Shown here: piece by piece, positions 48,871 to 58,175 of the stretch | Layout: every line of letters starts with the position of its first letter | Position numbering within the stretch: the stretch's first letter is position 1 | NCBI RefSeq assembly: GCF_033763495.1 | Contig: NZ_JANRKL010000228.1 | Span: forward strand, 1 to 64,000 | Direction: 5' to 3' | DNA length: 64,000 nt | DNA from: Haliscomenobacter sp033763495 | Lineage (GTDB): Bacteria > Bacteroidota > Bacteroidia > Chitinophagales > Saprospiraceae | Translations under genes and position numbers: made by a program | Notes under the pieces: generated by a model | What the model saw: the letters and a program-made list of their open reading frames with translations, nothing else | Told to the model about the DNA's origin: nothing | Database searches by the model: none

Positions 48871-51846
48871 CTACTGCGCCGAACTCGCTCCCCCAGCCCC
48901 CTTCGGCCGAATCGACTTATAAACCACCCCCTGTATCCGCTGCCGGGTATCAAATTTCTCCAAACGATTGTTGTGCTGAGAAGGAAAAGTGCGATTGGAG
49001 AGGAATACGTACACTAAATTGTGCTCGGGATCCACCCAGGTACAAGTGCCCGTAAAACCTGTATGTCCAAAAGTGCTTTCCGAAGCCTGCGCCGACATAT
49101 TGGTGGGGTAACTCGCCCCCATGGGGTACATGTCGAAACCTACCCCTCGGCGAATGCTGCGCGGGTGGCGGGTGATGAAGTTTTGCACCGTTTGGGGTTC
49201 CAGGTAGCGATTTCCCCCATAGTAACCTTGTTGTAACAACATTTGCATGATCACGGCCAGGTCATTGGCATTGGAAAAGAGGCCCGCATGACCACTTACC
49301 CCTCCCAACATGGCTGAGCCCATGTCGTGTACATAGCCTTGCACCCGCTGCTGACGGTAGTAATGATCCTCCTCGGTGGGCGGCATTTGTTCTATCGGGA
49401 ATTTTTTCCAGGGGTTAAAAGTCGCAGACTGCAATCCGAGCGGAGCATAGAAGGTTGAATCCACATATTTGTCAAAACCCATTCCACTCTGGTGTTCCAC
49501 CATTTGCGCCAATAAGTAAAAACCCAGGTCGCTGTAACGGTAGTTGATGTTGGGGCGCAACTCCGATTGGCGGATTTGCAGAAAAATGCTGTCCATGAAA
49601 TTTTTATGCAGGTACAAATTACTGGCCACGGGTACCACAAAGTCTCCTTCGGGTGCGCTGCGGTAATATTTTAGGGATGGTTTGTTCAAACTATCTGGTG
49701 TATGCGCCAAGGTTCGTTTGTAAAAAGGCAACCAACCGATCAAACCCGCATTGTGCGCCATGATGTCCTGAATGACCATAGCGGCCTTGTTGGTGCCATT
49801 GAGATTCGGGAGATAATTGCTGAGGGGCTTGCGCAAATCGATGCGGCCATCGTCCATAAAACGCATCATGGAAATGGTGGTGGCCGCAATTTTGGTTACG
49901 GAAGCCAGGTCAAATACATCCGAGGTTTGGGTCGGATGGTCCTTGAGGTAAGTATGGTGTCCAAAGGCTTTTTCATAAATGATTTGCCCATCCTTGGCTA
50001 CAAGTACCACACAACCCGGCGTTGCTGCCACATTGATGGCTTCGTTGGCGATGAGTTCAATGCGGTTAAGGGTATCTGAAGACATCCCCACTGCTTCTGG
50101 AATACTGTACCCCATCCGGCCATTGGCCTGGGTTTCTTCACCGGCATTGAAACGGCTACGCTCGGAGGCGGTGATGGGCAAACGCCCCGTCATGCCAAAT
50201 GCTCCGAAAAGTGCCTGAGCACTCAGGTCCTGTACCAGGGCCTCACTTTCGTAAGCCATTTGTACCGATTCAAATTCATCAAAAAACTTCAAACTATAAG
50301 GTGAGCCAAAAATGCTGAGCACCACCCGGGTTTTGGTGTTGAGTTTTTTCAAAAACTGAATGCTGCTGTATGAAATGCCGTAGTTTTTGGAAGCCGAGGA
50401 AGTCATGTCGTGCAAGCCGACAAATACGACCTTGTATTTGCTCAATTGCGCCAGCAAAGCCGCCTGACGATCGTCATTGAGCTCCTTGCCGGTATACAGA
50501 TGAGTCATCTTGGCGTAGGAAGACAGTCGTTTCTGAAAAGCCGTCATCCCATCGGCACCAATGCTCAAAGACGCAAAACTCAGGGTATCCACCCGCCCAA
50601 AAGGCACCAGATGTTGGGTGTTGCGCACCATGGTCAGTGCATTTTTGATCAACTCACGTTTGAGCGCTTCGGCTTGGGCCGCATTGACATCTTTGCGAGC
50701 AGTAAGTACATCTTTAGGCTGGTATTTGGTCAAACCCAGGCGAAACTTGTAGCTCAAAATCCGTTTAACACTGGCATCAATTTGCTCCTGACTGATTTTG
50801 CCCTCCCGCACATAACGCTGGAGTGCTTCGATGGCCTTGGCGGTACTGGGCGGCACACAAATCATATCATTGCCAGCCAGAATTGCTTCAGCTTCGGCAA
50901 TGCCATCCGAAAAATGTTCGGTAACGCCCTGCATTTCCATCCCATCCGTAAAAATCAAACCTTCAAAGCCCATCGCCCGCCGCAACACATGGGTAATTGT
51001 ATTGCGCGACAAGGAGGTAGGCCGATTATCCCGATCATCCAGGGCAGGCACTTGTAAATGGGCAACCATCACGCCACCTATGCCATAGTTGACCAGCGAG
51101 CGAAAAGGATAAAACTCCACACTGTCCAGGCGGTTCATTTGGTGGTTAACCACCGGGAGGTCGTAGTGAGAATCGGCATCGGTATCGCCATGGCCCGGAA
51201 AGTGTTTGGCGCAAGCCATGATCCCATTGTCCTGCATCCCCTTCATGTAGTGGTAAGCTTTGACAGTCACATTGTAACGGTCTTCACCAAAGGAGCGGTA
51301 ACCTATCACCGGATTACGGGCATTGCTGTTGATGTCGGCAACGGGGGCAAAATTGACATTGAGGCCAATCCGTTTGCTTTGGCGGGCAATTTCCTGGCCC
51401 ATTTTGTAAAGCAGGTCGTTGTTTTGGATGGCACCAAGGGTCAATTGTTTGGGAAAGCTGATGGCGCTTTCTTTCATGCGCATTCCCAAGCCCCATTCGC
51501 CATCAATGGCCACCATGAGGGGAATGCGGGAAAGCGTTTGGTATTTATTAGTGTATTCCAGTTGTTTTTCGGGAGTGCCCTGAAAGAAGCAAAGGCCACC
51601 TACCTTGTATTTTTTGACAATTTCCGCTACTGATTCCGCATAGGCATCTCCTTTGTCGGAATGCGCCCGAATCATGATCAATTGGCCAATCCGCTCGTCT
51701 GTACTCATGGATTTGAATACCGAATCCACCCAGTGTTTTTCAGTGGGGGAAGCGGGGTTGATACTGTACACTTTTTGAGCCGCAGTCCGAGCTAAAAACA
51801 GGACACAAAGCATTAGCGTGAGTAGAATGGCTGCTACTGGTTTCAT
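48871..51846 (-). CDS. GH3 beta-N-acetylglucosaminidase fused to serine beta-lactamase-like domain
   Basis: 991 residues from the ATG at 51846 (signal MKPVAAILLTLMLCVLFLARTAAQ). Residues 35-370 are a GH3 NagZ-type barrel with the KHFPGHGDTDADSH catalytic loop and the nucleophile Asp in TDGMEMQGV. Residues 400-580 are a GH3 C-terminal-like domain. Residues 600-985 are a class C beta-lactamase/transpeptidase-fold domain with S-x-x-K (LASVTKIAAT), Y-S-D (YRYSDLGFY) and H-T-G (FGHTGFTGT). All catalytic words of both parts are present. Such fusions are common in Bacteroidota. A role in periplasmic peptidoglycan recycling is likely. Confidence 0.9.
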   Translation of the reverse strand: MKPVAAILLTLMLCVLFLARTAAQKVYSINPASPTEKHWVDSVFKSMSTDERIGQLIMIRAHSDKGDAYAESVAEIVKKYKVGGLCFFQGTPEKQLEYTNKYQTLSRIPLMVAIDGEWGLGMRMKESAISFPKQLTLGAIQNNDLLYKMGQEIARQSKRIGLNVNFAPVADINSNARNPVIGYRSFGEDRYNVTVKAYHYMKGMQDNGIMACAKHFPGHGDTDADSHYDLPVVNHQMNRLDSVEFYPFRSLVNYGIGGVMVAHLQVPALDDRDNRPTSLSRNTITHVLRRAMGFEGLIFTDGMEMQGVTEHFSDGIAEAEAILAGNDMICVPPSTAKAIEALQRYVREGKISQEQIDASVKRILSYKFRLGLTKYQPKDVLTARKDVNAAQAEALKRELIKNALTMVRNTQHLVPFGRVDTLSFASLSIGADGMTAFQKRLSSYAKMTHLYTGKELNDDRQAALLAQLSKYKVVFVGLHDMTSSASKNYGISYSSIQFLKKLNTKTRVVLSIFGSPYSLKFFDEFESVQMAYESEALVQDLSAQALFGAFGMTGRLPITASERSRFNAGEETQANGRMGYSIPEAVGMSSDTLNRIELIANEAINVAATPGCVVLVAKDGQIIYEKAFGHHTYLKDHPTQTSDVFDLASVTKIAATTISMMRFMDDGRIDLRKPLSNYLPNLNGTNKAAMVIQDIMAHNAGLIGWLPFYKRTLAHTPDSLNKPSLKYYRSAPEGDFVVPVASNLYLHKNFMDSIFLQIRQSELRPNINYRYSDLGFYLLAQMVEHQSGMGFDKYVDSTFYAPLGLQSATFNPWKKFPIEQMPPTEEDHYYRQQRVQGYVHDMGSAMLGGVSGHAGLFSNANDLAVIMQMLLQQGYYGGNRYLEPQTVQNFITRHPRSIRRGVGFDMYPMGASYPTNMSAQASESTFGHTGFTGTCTWVDPEHNLVYVFLSNRTFPSQHNNRLEKFDTRQRIQGVVYKSIRPKGAGGASSAQ

Positions 51847-52219
51847 GGCTAAGTACGTGTTTGGCGAATAATGCAAAAAATTAGAGCATGTGCTGATACG
51901 TCGATGGGATGAGCTGATCAGTAATAAGCAGTAGGTTTTTCAATACAAAAAGCTCTATTTCAGGTGTTAGGGCTAGTTGTTTTTCATTTTTTGACAACCT
52001 CAATGGCTTAAATATAAGGCTTCCTGTGGATTTACAGTTCTCTTTTCCCGATTTTGTGAAAATTTAACATTTTATGATTTTTTAAAAACTAAACTTTCCT
52101 ACTAACATTTTATGCCTTTTGCGGTATTTTTAGCGTCATTGGTCGCTTATAGAAAAATGGGATTTTTTTTCTACCTAAAATAACGCCAATATTTATTTTC
52201 AACCTTGTAAAACCTGAGT
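51847..52219. other. Divergent intergenic region, GH3 fusion / amidohydrolase
   Basis: 373 bases without a gene. TAACATTTTATG occurs twice, near 52067 and 52105, about 38 bases apart. AT-rich throughout. Promoters for both genes must lie here but I could not fix them. Confidence 0.5.
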
Positions 52220-53962
52220 ATGAAAGGACTATCGCTAACCCTTACCACCCTACTAAGTGTATGGTGCCTGAGTACGGGCTTAGCTCAAAGCAGTGAAGAG
52301 GCTCTCAAGCCGATCACCCGAACCTATGCACTCAAAAATGCCACCATCGTAGTCAAACCAGGCCAAACCATCAGCAATGGTACGGTCGTGATCAAAGATG
52401 GGTTGATCATCAGTGCGGGTCAAAATGTGAGCATTCCTGCCGACGCTAAAATCATTCCTGCGGACTCCATGTTCGTATACGCTGGATTTATTGATGCCCT
52501 CTCCAATGCGGGTATTCCCAGGCCAGAAGTACGCCCCACTGCCGGGGGTGGACCTGGCGGCGGAGGTGGTGGCCAAGGCCAACGCCAAACGGGGGTTAAC
52601 CCAGGCAGCCCTCCCAATGACCTGGCGGGCATTCAGCCCGAATTGCAGGCCCGCAACCTCATTAAAGCTACTGAAAAATCCATCGAAGATTTGCGCAAAC
52701 TGGGCTTTACCAATGCCCACGTTGCGCCAATGGGTCGGATGCTGCCAGGCAGTAGTGCCCTGATTTCGCTGGGCGGCACGGCTGCTGACAATATGGTATT
52801 GAAAGACAATTACGCCATGATTAGTCAATTGGTAGGCGCGCAGGGATTGTACCCCAACACCGTGATTGCCGTAATGTCCAAATTCCGGGAATTGTACAAA
52901 CAGGCCGAACAAGCCAAAGCGCACGAAAAAATGTACGCCGCCAATCCTGCCGGTATGTCTCGCCCTGAGGTGGATCGTTCTTTGCAGGCATTTTATCCGG
53001 TCATCGACAAGCAACGTCCAGTTTGTTTTGTGGCACCTGACCTCAAGTCGGTTTACCGGGTACTGGCGCTGCAACAAGAACTGAAATTCCCGCTTATCCT
53101 TGGCGGTCTGCGTCAAGCCTGGCCACTGGCCGACCAGCTCAAGGCTCAGAATATTCCAGTGATCCTTTCTTTGGATTTGCCTAAAATGGATAAAAAGGAA
53201 CCAGCTAAGAAGGACACTACCGCCAAAGACCCTGAACTGGAGCGCCTTGAAAAACGCCGTGCTGACGAGATGAAACTCTACGAAGCACAGGCTGCTACCT
53301 TCGCGGGAAAAAGCATCAACTTTGGCTTTTCGACTATGAATGCCAAAACTGCCGACATCCGGGAAGCCTTGCGGCGCATGGTTAAAGCGGGTTTGAAAGA
53401 AGATCAAGCCTTGGCAGCCTTGACCACCACTCCCGCCGCCATGTTTGGCGTAGCGCAAAGTTTGGGTACGGTGGAAAAAGGCAAAATTGCCAACCTGGTG
53501 GTGTCAAAGAAGCCTTATTTTGATGAAAAATCACAGGTGCGCTACGTATTCGTTGATGGTGCCATTTATGAATTTGAAGCGGAAGCAGCTGCTCGTCCTG
53601 GTGCAGGTGGCCCTGCAGGTGCCCGTGGTAGCGCGGCTGCCCCAAGCGACCTGAGCAAATTCATCGGCAAATGGAATTATGAAATTGATGCACAGGGAAC
53701 CTTATACAAAGGCATTCTGAGCCTGATCGATGACGGCGGTAAAATTGGCGGTAGCTGGACCGGTGCGGACGGCCAAAGCAAGTCCTTGACCAGCCCAGCA
53801 CTAAAAGGCAACGAGTTGACCTTTAGTTCTACGGTTAACATGGGCCAGGAATTGCCCCTCGACTTCGCGATTACTTTTGACGGCAACAAGTTTTCCGGCA
53901 AAGTAAAAGTTGGAGACTATGGCGCATTCCCCGTCGAAGGTTCCAAGGAGCCACGCGATTAA
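52220..53962 (+). CDS. Amidohydrolase-fold protein with degenerate metal site (first of three)
   Basis: 580 residues with a signal peptide (SLTLTTLLSVWCLSTGLAQ). The N-terminal beta sandwich has LKNATIVVKPGQTISNGTVVI; the barrel begins at VYAGFIDALSNAG, where an active amidohydrolase reads PGxIDxHxH, so both first-strand His ligands are lost. A Gly-rich insert follows (GGGPGGGGGGQGQ). The late barrel part ALTTTPAAMFGVAQSLGTVEKGK is conserved. The last 100 residues form a lipocalin-like beta domain (KFIGKWNYEIDAQGTL). It is followed 22 bases later by the active paralogue, so the operon may make a complex. Enzyme activity is doubtful. Confidence 0.8.
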   Translation: MKGLSLTLTTLLSVWCLSTGLAQSSEEALKPITRTYALKNATIVVKPGQTISNGTVVIKDGLIISAGQNVSIPADAKIIPADSMFVYAGFIDALSNAGIPRPEVRPTAGGGPGGGGGGQGQRQTGVNPGSPPNDLAGIQPELQARNLIKATEKSIEDLRKLGFTNAHVAPMGRMLPGSSALISLGGTAADNMVLKDNYAMISQLVGAQGLYPNTVIAVMSKFRELYKQAEQAKAHEKMYAANPAGMSRPEVDRSLQAFYPVIDKQRPVCFVAPDLKSVYRVLALQQELKFPLILGGLRQAWPLADQLKAQNIPVILSLDLPKMDKKEPAKKDTTAKDPELERLEKRRADEMKLYEAQAATFAGKSINFGFSTMNAKTADIREALRRMVKAGLKEDQALAALTTTPAAMFGVAQSLGTVEKGKIANLVVSKKPYFDEKSQVRYVFVDGAIYEFEAEAAARPGAGGPAGARGSAAAPSDLSKFIGKWNYEIDAQGTLYKGILSLIDDGGKIGGSWTGADGQSKSLTSPALKGNELTFSSTVNMGQELPLDFAITFDGNKFSGKVKVGDYGAFPVEGSKEPRD

Positions 53963-53984
53963 TGAAACGGTAAAAAACAAAACA

Positions 53985-55355
53985 ATGAAGCAATTCACCA
54001 TCATAAGTTGCTGCCTGTTGATTGCCCTGGGTCTCAATGCCCAAGCTAGCAAAGGCAGTATGCTCATCAAAAACGGCACGGTATTGACCGTGACCAAAGG
54101 TACGCTGGAAGGCTCCGACGTCCTGATCGAGAATGGAAAAATCACCCGCATTGGTAAGGGACTGACAGCTCCAGCCGGAGTCAAAACAATAGACGCCACT
54201 GGCAAATACGTGATGCCGGGCATCATTGATGCCCACTCTCACATTGCCATTGACGCAGTAAACGAAGCCACCAACCCGGTTACGGCTGAAGTAGCCGTAG
54301 GTGACGCTATCGACCCTATGGATATTTCCATTTACCGGGCTTTGGCGGGTGGATGTACTTCCAGCCACGCCATGCACGGTTCGGCCAACGCCATTGGCGG
54401 GCAATGCCAAACGATCAAGCACCGCTACGGCACCCTCAATCCCAACGAATACCCCATGGAAGGTGCACCACGGACCATCAAATTTGCCTTGGGTGAAAAC
54501 CCTACTCGCGTACACGGGATTGGCCGGGGGATCGTACCACGTACCCGCATGGGGGTTGAGTTTGTGATTCGCAAATCTTTCTCCGAAGCCAAAGCCTATA
54601 GTGAGGCCTGGAAAAAATACAATGCCGAAAAAGCCAGCAAACCAACGGTTTTGCCTCCCAAATACGATCGCCGCTTGGAAACTTTGGCCGCTGTATTGAG
54701 TGGCGAGATCCTGATTCATTGCCACTCCTACCGCGCTGACGAAATCCTGATGCTGATGAATGTGTGTAAGGATTTTGGGATCAAAAAAATCACCTTCCAA
54801 CACGTGAACGAAGGTTTTAAGGTTGCGCCCGAATTGGCTGCCTTTGGTGCTTCGGCTTCGGTGTTTGCCGATTGGTGGGCTTACAAGTTTGAGGTGTATT
54901 ACTCTACGGCTTACAACGCAAGTATTTTGACCAAAAATGGCGTAGTCACTTCCATCAACTCTGACTCTGGCGACTACATCCGTCACTTGTACCACGAAGC
55001 GGCCAAGACCCAATATTATGGTGGTTTGACCGACGAAGAAGCCCTGGCTCTGATCACCATCAACCCGGCCAAACAGTTGGGCGTAGAAAACCGGGTTGGT
55101 TCCCTGGAAGTAGGCAAGGATGCGGATGTGGCCATTTTTGATGGACATCCCCTGTCCGTGTATGCAGTACCTATGATCACCATCGTTGACGGGATAGTAC
55201 GTTTTGATCGCGCCAATGATCCAGACGATATGCGTTTGGACATTGACCCCATCCGGGCTACGACCACTTTCCAAATGGGCTCTGGCCACGATCACGACCG
55301 TTGTATGCAAGGCGTGGCAGAAGCGATGGAGCAATTGTTTCAATTGAAAAATTAA
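53985..55355 (+). CDS. Amidohydrolase with intact metal site (second of three)
   Basis: 456 residues from the ATG at 53985 (signal MKQFTIISCCLLIALGLNAQ). It has the full metal motif VMPGIIDAHSHIAID (H-S-H), then the late motifs ILIHCHSYRADEIL and FQHVNEGFK for further His ligands, and the last Asp in VTSINSDSGDYIRHLYHEA. The TIMPdomain end GVENRVGSLEVGKDADVAIFDGHPLS is typical of imidazolonepropionase/dipeptidase-like members. Substrate unknown. It is 22 bases after the first and 4 before the third amidohydrolase gene. Confidence 0.88.
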   Translation: MKQFTIISCCLLIALGLNAQASKGSMLIKNGTVLTVTKGTLEGSDVLIENGKITRIGKGLTAPAGVKTIDATGKYVMPGIIDAHSHIAIDAVNEATNPVTAEVAVGDAIDPMDISIYRALAGGCTSSHAMHGSANAIGGQCQTIKHRYGTLNPNEYPMEGAPRTIKFALGENPTRVHGIGRGIVPRTRMGVEFVIRKSFSEAKAYSEAWKKYNAEKASKPTVLPPKYDRRLETLAAVLSGEILIHCHSYRADEILMLMNVCKDFGIKKITFQHVNEGFKVAPELAAFGASASVFADWWAYKFEVYYSTAYNASILTKNGVVTSINSDSGDYIRHLYHEAAKTQYYGGLTDEEALALITINPAKQLGVENRVGSLEVGKDADVAIFDGHPLSVYAVPMITIVDGIVRFDRANDPDDMRLDIDPIRATTTFQMGSGHDHDRCMQGVAEAMEQLFQLKN

Positions 55356-55359
55356 TCAG

Positions 55360-56664
55360 ATGAAAATGAGATTTCTAAGCATATTTTTTCTGGTTTTAGG
55401 GGGCGTTGCGCTGTTTGGTCAGGTGGCCAAACCCAGCAAGGGAACCTATGCCCTGACCAACGCCAGCATTCAAACCGTGACCAAGGGCCTGGTGCAAGGC
55501 ACCCTGGTGATCCAGGATGGAAAAATTACGGCCCTGGGTGCCAACGCTGCTGTGCCAGCGGGCGCTCAAGTCATCGACTGTAAAGGTTTGACACTGTATC
55601 CCGGCTTGATTGACGGGGGCACCCAATTGGGCCTGGTGGAAGTAGAATCAGTCGACGTGACCAACGACGACGACGAGTTGGGCGACCTCACCCCACAGGT
55701 AGAGGCCCTTACTGCGGTCAATCCCAATGCAACTGCCATTCCGGTTACCCGCGTAAATGGCGTGACTACAGCCTTGGTAGCCCCTACGGGTGGCCGCTTC
55801 CCAGGCACAGCATCTCTGATCAATCTGGTGGGGTATACGCCGGATCAGATGTTTGCCGGATTCAAAGGAATGATCATGAATTTTCCCAGCCTGGGCCGGG
55901 CGGGAGGCTTCTTTGGTCCTCAACGAACCGAGGAAGAATTGAAAAAAGAGCAGGAAAAAGCCTTATCCAAGCTCAACGAGATTTGGGAAGGTGCAAAATT
56001 TTATGCCAAAGTAGATTCAGCTGCCCAAAAAGACGCGAGTGTAAAAGTGCCTTACAATCCGGAAATGGCGGCTTTGGCACCCGTAGTTCGTGGCCAGATG
56101 TTATTGATGATCGAAGTGAATCGCGCGGAAGACATCGAAGGTGCCATCAAATGGGTAGAGAGCAAAAAAATCACCAAGGTGGTTTTCACCGGTGTAGCTG
56201 AAGGCTGGCGGGTAGCCGATAAACTGGCCAAGGCCAAAATTCCGGTCATCACTGGCCCGGTGATTGCCTTGCCTACTCGTTCATCCGATCGGTATGACAA
56301 AGCCTACGCCAACGCGGGTTTGATGCACAAGGCAGGGGTCAAAGTAGCCTTGCGGACCTTCGAAGTGGAAAACGTGCGGAATCTGCCCTTCAATGCAGGC
56401 TTTGCAGCGGCTTACGGGTTGGGCAAGGAGCAGGCACTCAAAGCCATCACGATTATTCCCGCAGAGATTTTTGGCGTGGATAAGAATCTTGGATCACTGG
56501 AAGTGGGCAAAAGTGCGACCTTATTCGCCACCACTGGCGATGCGCTGGAAACCAAGTCGCAAATCAAGTACTTGTTCATCGACGGTTGGCAAGTGCCGCT
56601 GGATAGCCGGCATATTCAGTTGTACCATGAGTTCTTGAAGCGCTCACCGGGATTGGATAAGTAA
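55360..56664 (+). CDS. Amidohydrolase-fold protein with degenerate metal site (third of three)
   Basis: 434 residues with a signal peptide (FLSIFFLVLGGVALFGQ). The N-terminal part resembles the first gene (LTNASIQTVTKGLVQGTLVIQDGKI split), but the metal motif reads LYPGLIDGGTQLGLVE, without either His. The conserved late words ALKAITIIPAEIFGVDKNLGSLEVGK remain. No added lipocalin-like domain. The start is 4 bases after the stop of the second gene, so translation is probably coupled. Confidence 0.8.
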   Translation: MKMRFLSIFFLVLGGVALFGQVAKPSKGTYALTNASIQTVTKGLVQGTLVIQDGKITALGANAAVPAGAQVIDCKGLTLYPGLIDGGTQLGLVEVESVDVTNDDDELGDLTPQVEALTAVNPNATAIPVTRVNGVTTALVAPTGGRFPGTASLINLVGYTPDQMFAGFKGMIMNFPSLGRAGGFFGPQRTEEELKKEQEKALSKLNEIWEGAKFYAKVDSAAQKDASVKVPYNPEMAALAPVVRGQMLLMIEVNRAEDIEGAIKWVESKKITKVVFTGVAEGWRVADKLAKAKIPVITGPVIALPTRSSDRYDKAYANAGLMHKAGVKVALRTFEVENVRNLPFNAGFAAAYGLGKEQALKAITIIPAEIFGVDKNLGSLEVGKSATLFATTGDALETKSQIKYLFIDGWQVPLDSRHIQLYHEFLKRSPGLDK

Positions 56665-56666
56665 GA

Positions 56667-56730
56667 GATGAAAGATGAAAGATGAGAGATAAAACATTTG
56701 CGTTACCGCTCTCATCTTTCATCTCTCATC
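56667..56730. repeat. Inverted repeat with GATGAAAGAT arms, reaching into a gene
   Basis: Arms 56667-56687 and 56710-56730 (21 bp, one mismatch) with a 22-nt loop. The right arm contains the stop codon (56712-56714) and last codons of the minus-strand gene that follows. The arms share words with the repeat at 18435 but the loop is unrelated. Confidence 0.75.
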
Positions 56731-57182
56731 TTTCTATTCCCTTCTTCTGACAAAGTCTCGAATTTCCGGGTCAAAACTTTGATGTACTCCACCCTTCTGA
56801 AGCGCAGGGCACTCCAATCTTCGTTGACGGCCACCATTCTTACACTTTCAAGTCCGAGTTTGCCCAAAGCTGCCCAACCGGTATCCCGATTGAAATTACA
56901 CTTGTAGCGTTTGGAGGTACCTTTGGGATACACAAACCAAATGATGGGATCAGCTTCCAGGCGGCCTTGCAGACTGTGCGCAATGGCTTCAATTTCGGAC
57001 AACTGGGTCACGAAGAAAAGGGCAAATTGAGGTTTTTCTACTTTATCCAGGCTATCGACCAATTCGGTCACGCTCTGAATGTAATGGGCAAAGTCGCTCA
57101 ATTCAGCAGGGAGATTGAGCAAGAGTATGGGGGATTGGTCTTTGTAGTTGAGTTTTTTGAGGAGCTGTTCCATATTACTCAA
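56712..57182 (-). CDS. Small uncharacterised protein (DUF3052-like)
   Basis: 156 residues, alpha/beta. The segments ILLLNLPAELSDFA, FALFFVTQLSEIEAIAHSL, PIIWFVYPKGTSKRYKCN and RMVAVNEDWSALRFRRVEYI resemble the DUF3052 group, though I hold this weakly. The last residues (RKMRDER) are encoded by the arm of the hairpin at 56667-56730, so the C-terminus was probably extended by the repeat. It follows the methyltransferase gene by 3 bases on the same strand, one operon. Confidence 0.7.
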   Translation of the reverse strand: MSNMEQLLKKLNYKDQSPILLLNLPAELSDFAHYIQSVTELVDSLDKVEKPQFALFFVTQLSEIEAIAHSLQGRLEADPIIWFVYPKGTSKRYKCNFNRDTGWAALGKLGLESVRMVAVNEDWSALRFRRVEYIKVLTRKFETLSEEGNRKMRDER

Positions 57183-57185
57183 TTT

Positions 57186-58076
57186 TTATTTTTTACAAAA
57201 CCTTGCAAAAACCCCCAGCGGCAACTTCCTCCCCCCCTGATCCTGGATGTACAATTCCCCATTTTCTACCTCTTGTGCAAAAGGAAAGTATTGCTTGGCC
57301 AGATTTTCGGCAATCAGGGCAGAGAAGCCCATTGAATACAAGTTGAGGATCAACAAATGATGTTCCGGGTCCAGGATTTGCCCACAATGCTCCAATAGTT
57401 CAGGCAAGTGTTTTTCCAATAACCATTTTTCACCCTCCGGGCCACGGCCATACGCCGGTGGATCCAGGATGATGGCCTGGTATTTACGGCCTCTTTTGGC
57501 TTCTTTGCGTACAAATTTTAGGGCATCCTCCACCGTCCAGCGGATGTTGCTCAGTTGGCTGGCCTCCATGTTTTGGCGGGCCCAGCTTACCACAGGTTTA
57601 ACCGAATCCACATGGACCACGTCGGCACCAGCAGCTTTGGCGGCCAAGGAGGCACCACCCGTATAGGCAAAAAGATTGAGTACTACGGGTTGATTGACGT
57701 CCATTTGTTGTAGCCCCCGGTAGATGTAGTTCCAGTTTTCAGCCTGTTCCGGGAAAATGCCAACATGTTTGAAGGAGGTAAGCCCCAATCGAAAGGCCAA
57801 ATGCATCCCATCATGGTGGTAGCGAATATGCCATTGTTCGGGCATGCCGGGTTTGAGTTCCCAATTGCCATCCTCGGCATTTGCGGCTGCACCAGATTTG
57901 CGATTAAAGGTCGCAAGGGCTTTTTTGTTCCACTCTGCTTCGCTCAGTGCAGGCGACCAAATGGCTTGGGGCTCTGGGCGTGAAAGCACGTAAGGTCCAA
58001 AGCGTTCCAATTTTTTAAAATTGCCGCTATCGATGAGCTCGTAATCCTCAAAAGGAGGTAAGGGTAATGCCTGCAT
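57186..58076 (-). CDS. Class I SAM-dependent rRNA methyltransferase (RlmI/RlmK-like)
   Basis: 296 residues. The SAM-binding strand is VLNLFAYTGGASLAAKAAGAD and the acidic end of strand 2 is VHVDSVKPVVSWARQNM. The catalytic motif IILDPPAYGRGPEGEKW gives the D-P-P-x-[FY] signature of RlmI/RlmL-type 23S rRNA base methyltransferases. An N-terminal PUA domain is lacking, so it is the short form. It is divergent from the TrmH-family gene with a 99-base gap. Confidence 0.85.
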   Translation of the reverse strand: MQALPLPPFEDYELIDSGNFKKLERFGPYVLSRPEPQAIWSPALSEAEWNKKALATFNRKSGAAANAEDGNWELKPGMPEQWHIRYHHDGMHLAFRLGLTSFKHVGIFPEQAENWNYIYRGLQQMDVNQPVVLNLFAYTGGASLAAKAAGADVVHVDSVKPVVSWARQNMEASQLSNIRWTVEDALKFVRKEAKRGRKYQAIILDPPAYGRGPEGEKWLLEKHLPELLEHCGQILDPEHHLLILNLYSMGFSALIAENLAKQYFPFAQEVENGELYIQDQGGRKLPLGVFARFCKK

Positions 58077-58087
58077 AGTTGCGAATA

Positions 58088-58162
58088 CACCAAAATAAAC
58101 CTTTCAGAGTAGGTTAAGTGCACGAATTTGTGCAGTTTTAGCACTCTGTTTTATTTAAGGTG
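58088..58162. promoter_or_regulatory. Imperfect palindrome between divergent methyltransferase genes
   Basis: CACC...CAGAGT at 58088-58110 mirrors ACTCTG...GGTG at 58143-58162 with small gaps, around a central TGCAC-N6-GTGCA at 58119-58134. It covers nearly all of the shared promoter gap. Two face-to-face promoters with similar sequence would give this pattern too. Confidence 0.4.
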
Positions 58163-58175
58163 AAGAAGTAAGGTT

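Noticed and set aside
50410..51633. Plus-strand frames of 215 and 191 codons
   Set aside because: Antisense to the GH3 domain of the fusion gene.
52280..53458. 392-codon open frame on the minus strand
   Set aside because: Antisense to the first amidohydrolase-fold gene, with no signal, domain or promoter.
53871..55343. 490-codon open frame on the minus strand
   Set aside because: Lies fully antisense to the amidohydrolase with clear HSH motif and signal peptide; its translation has no recognisable domain. A shadow of codon bias.
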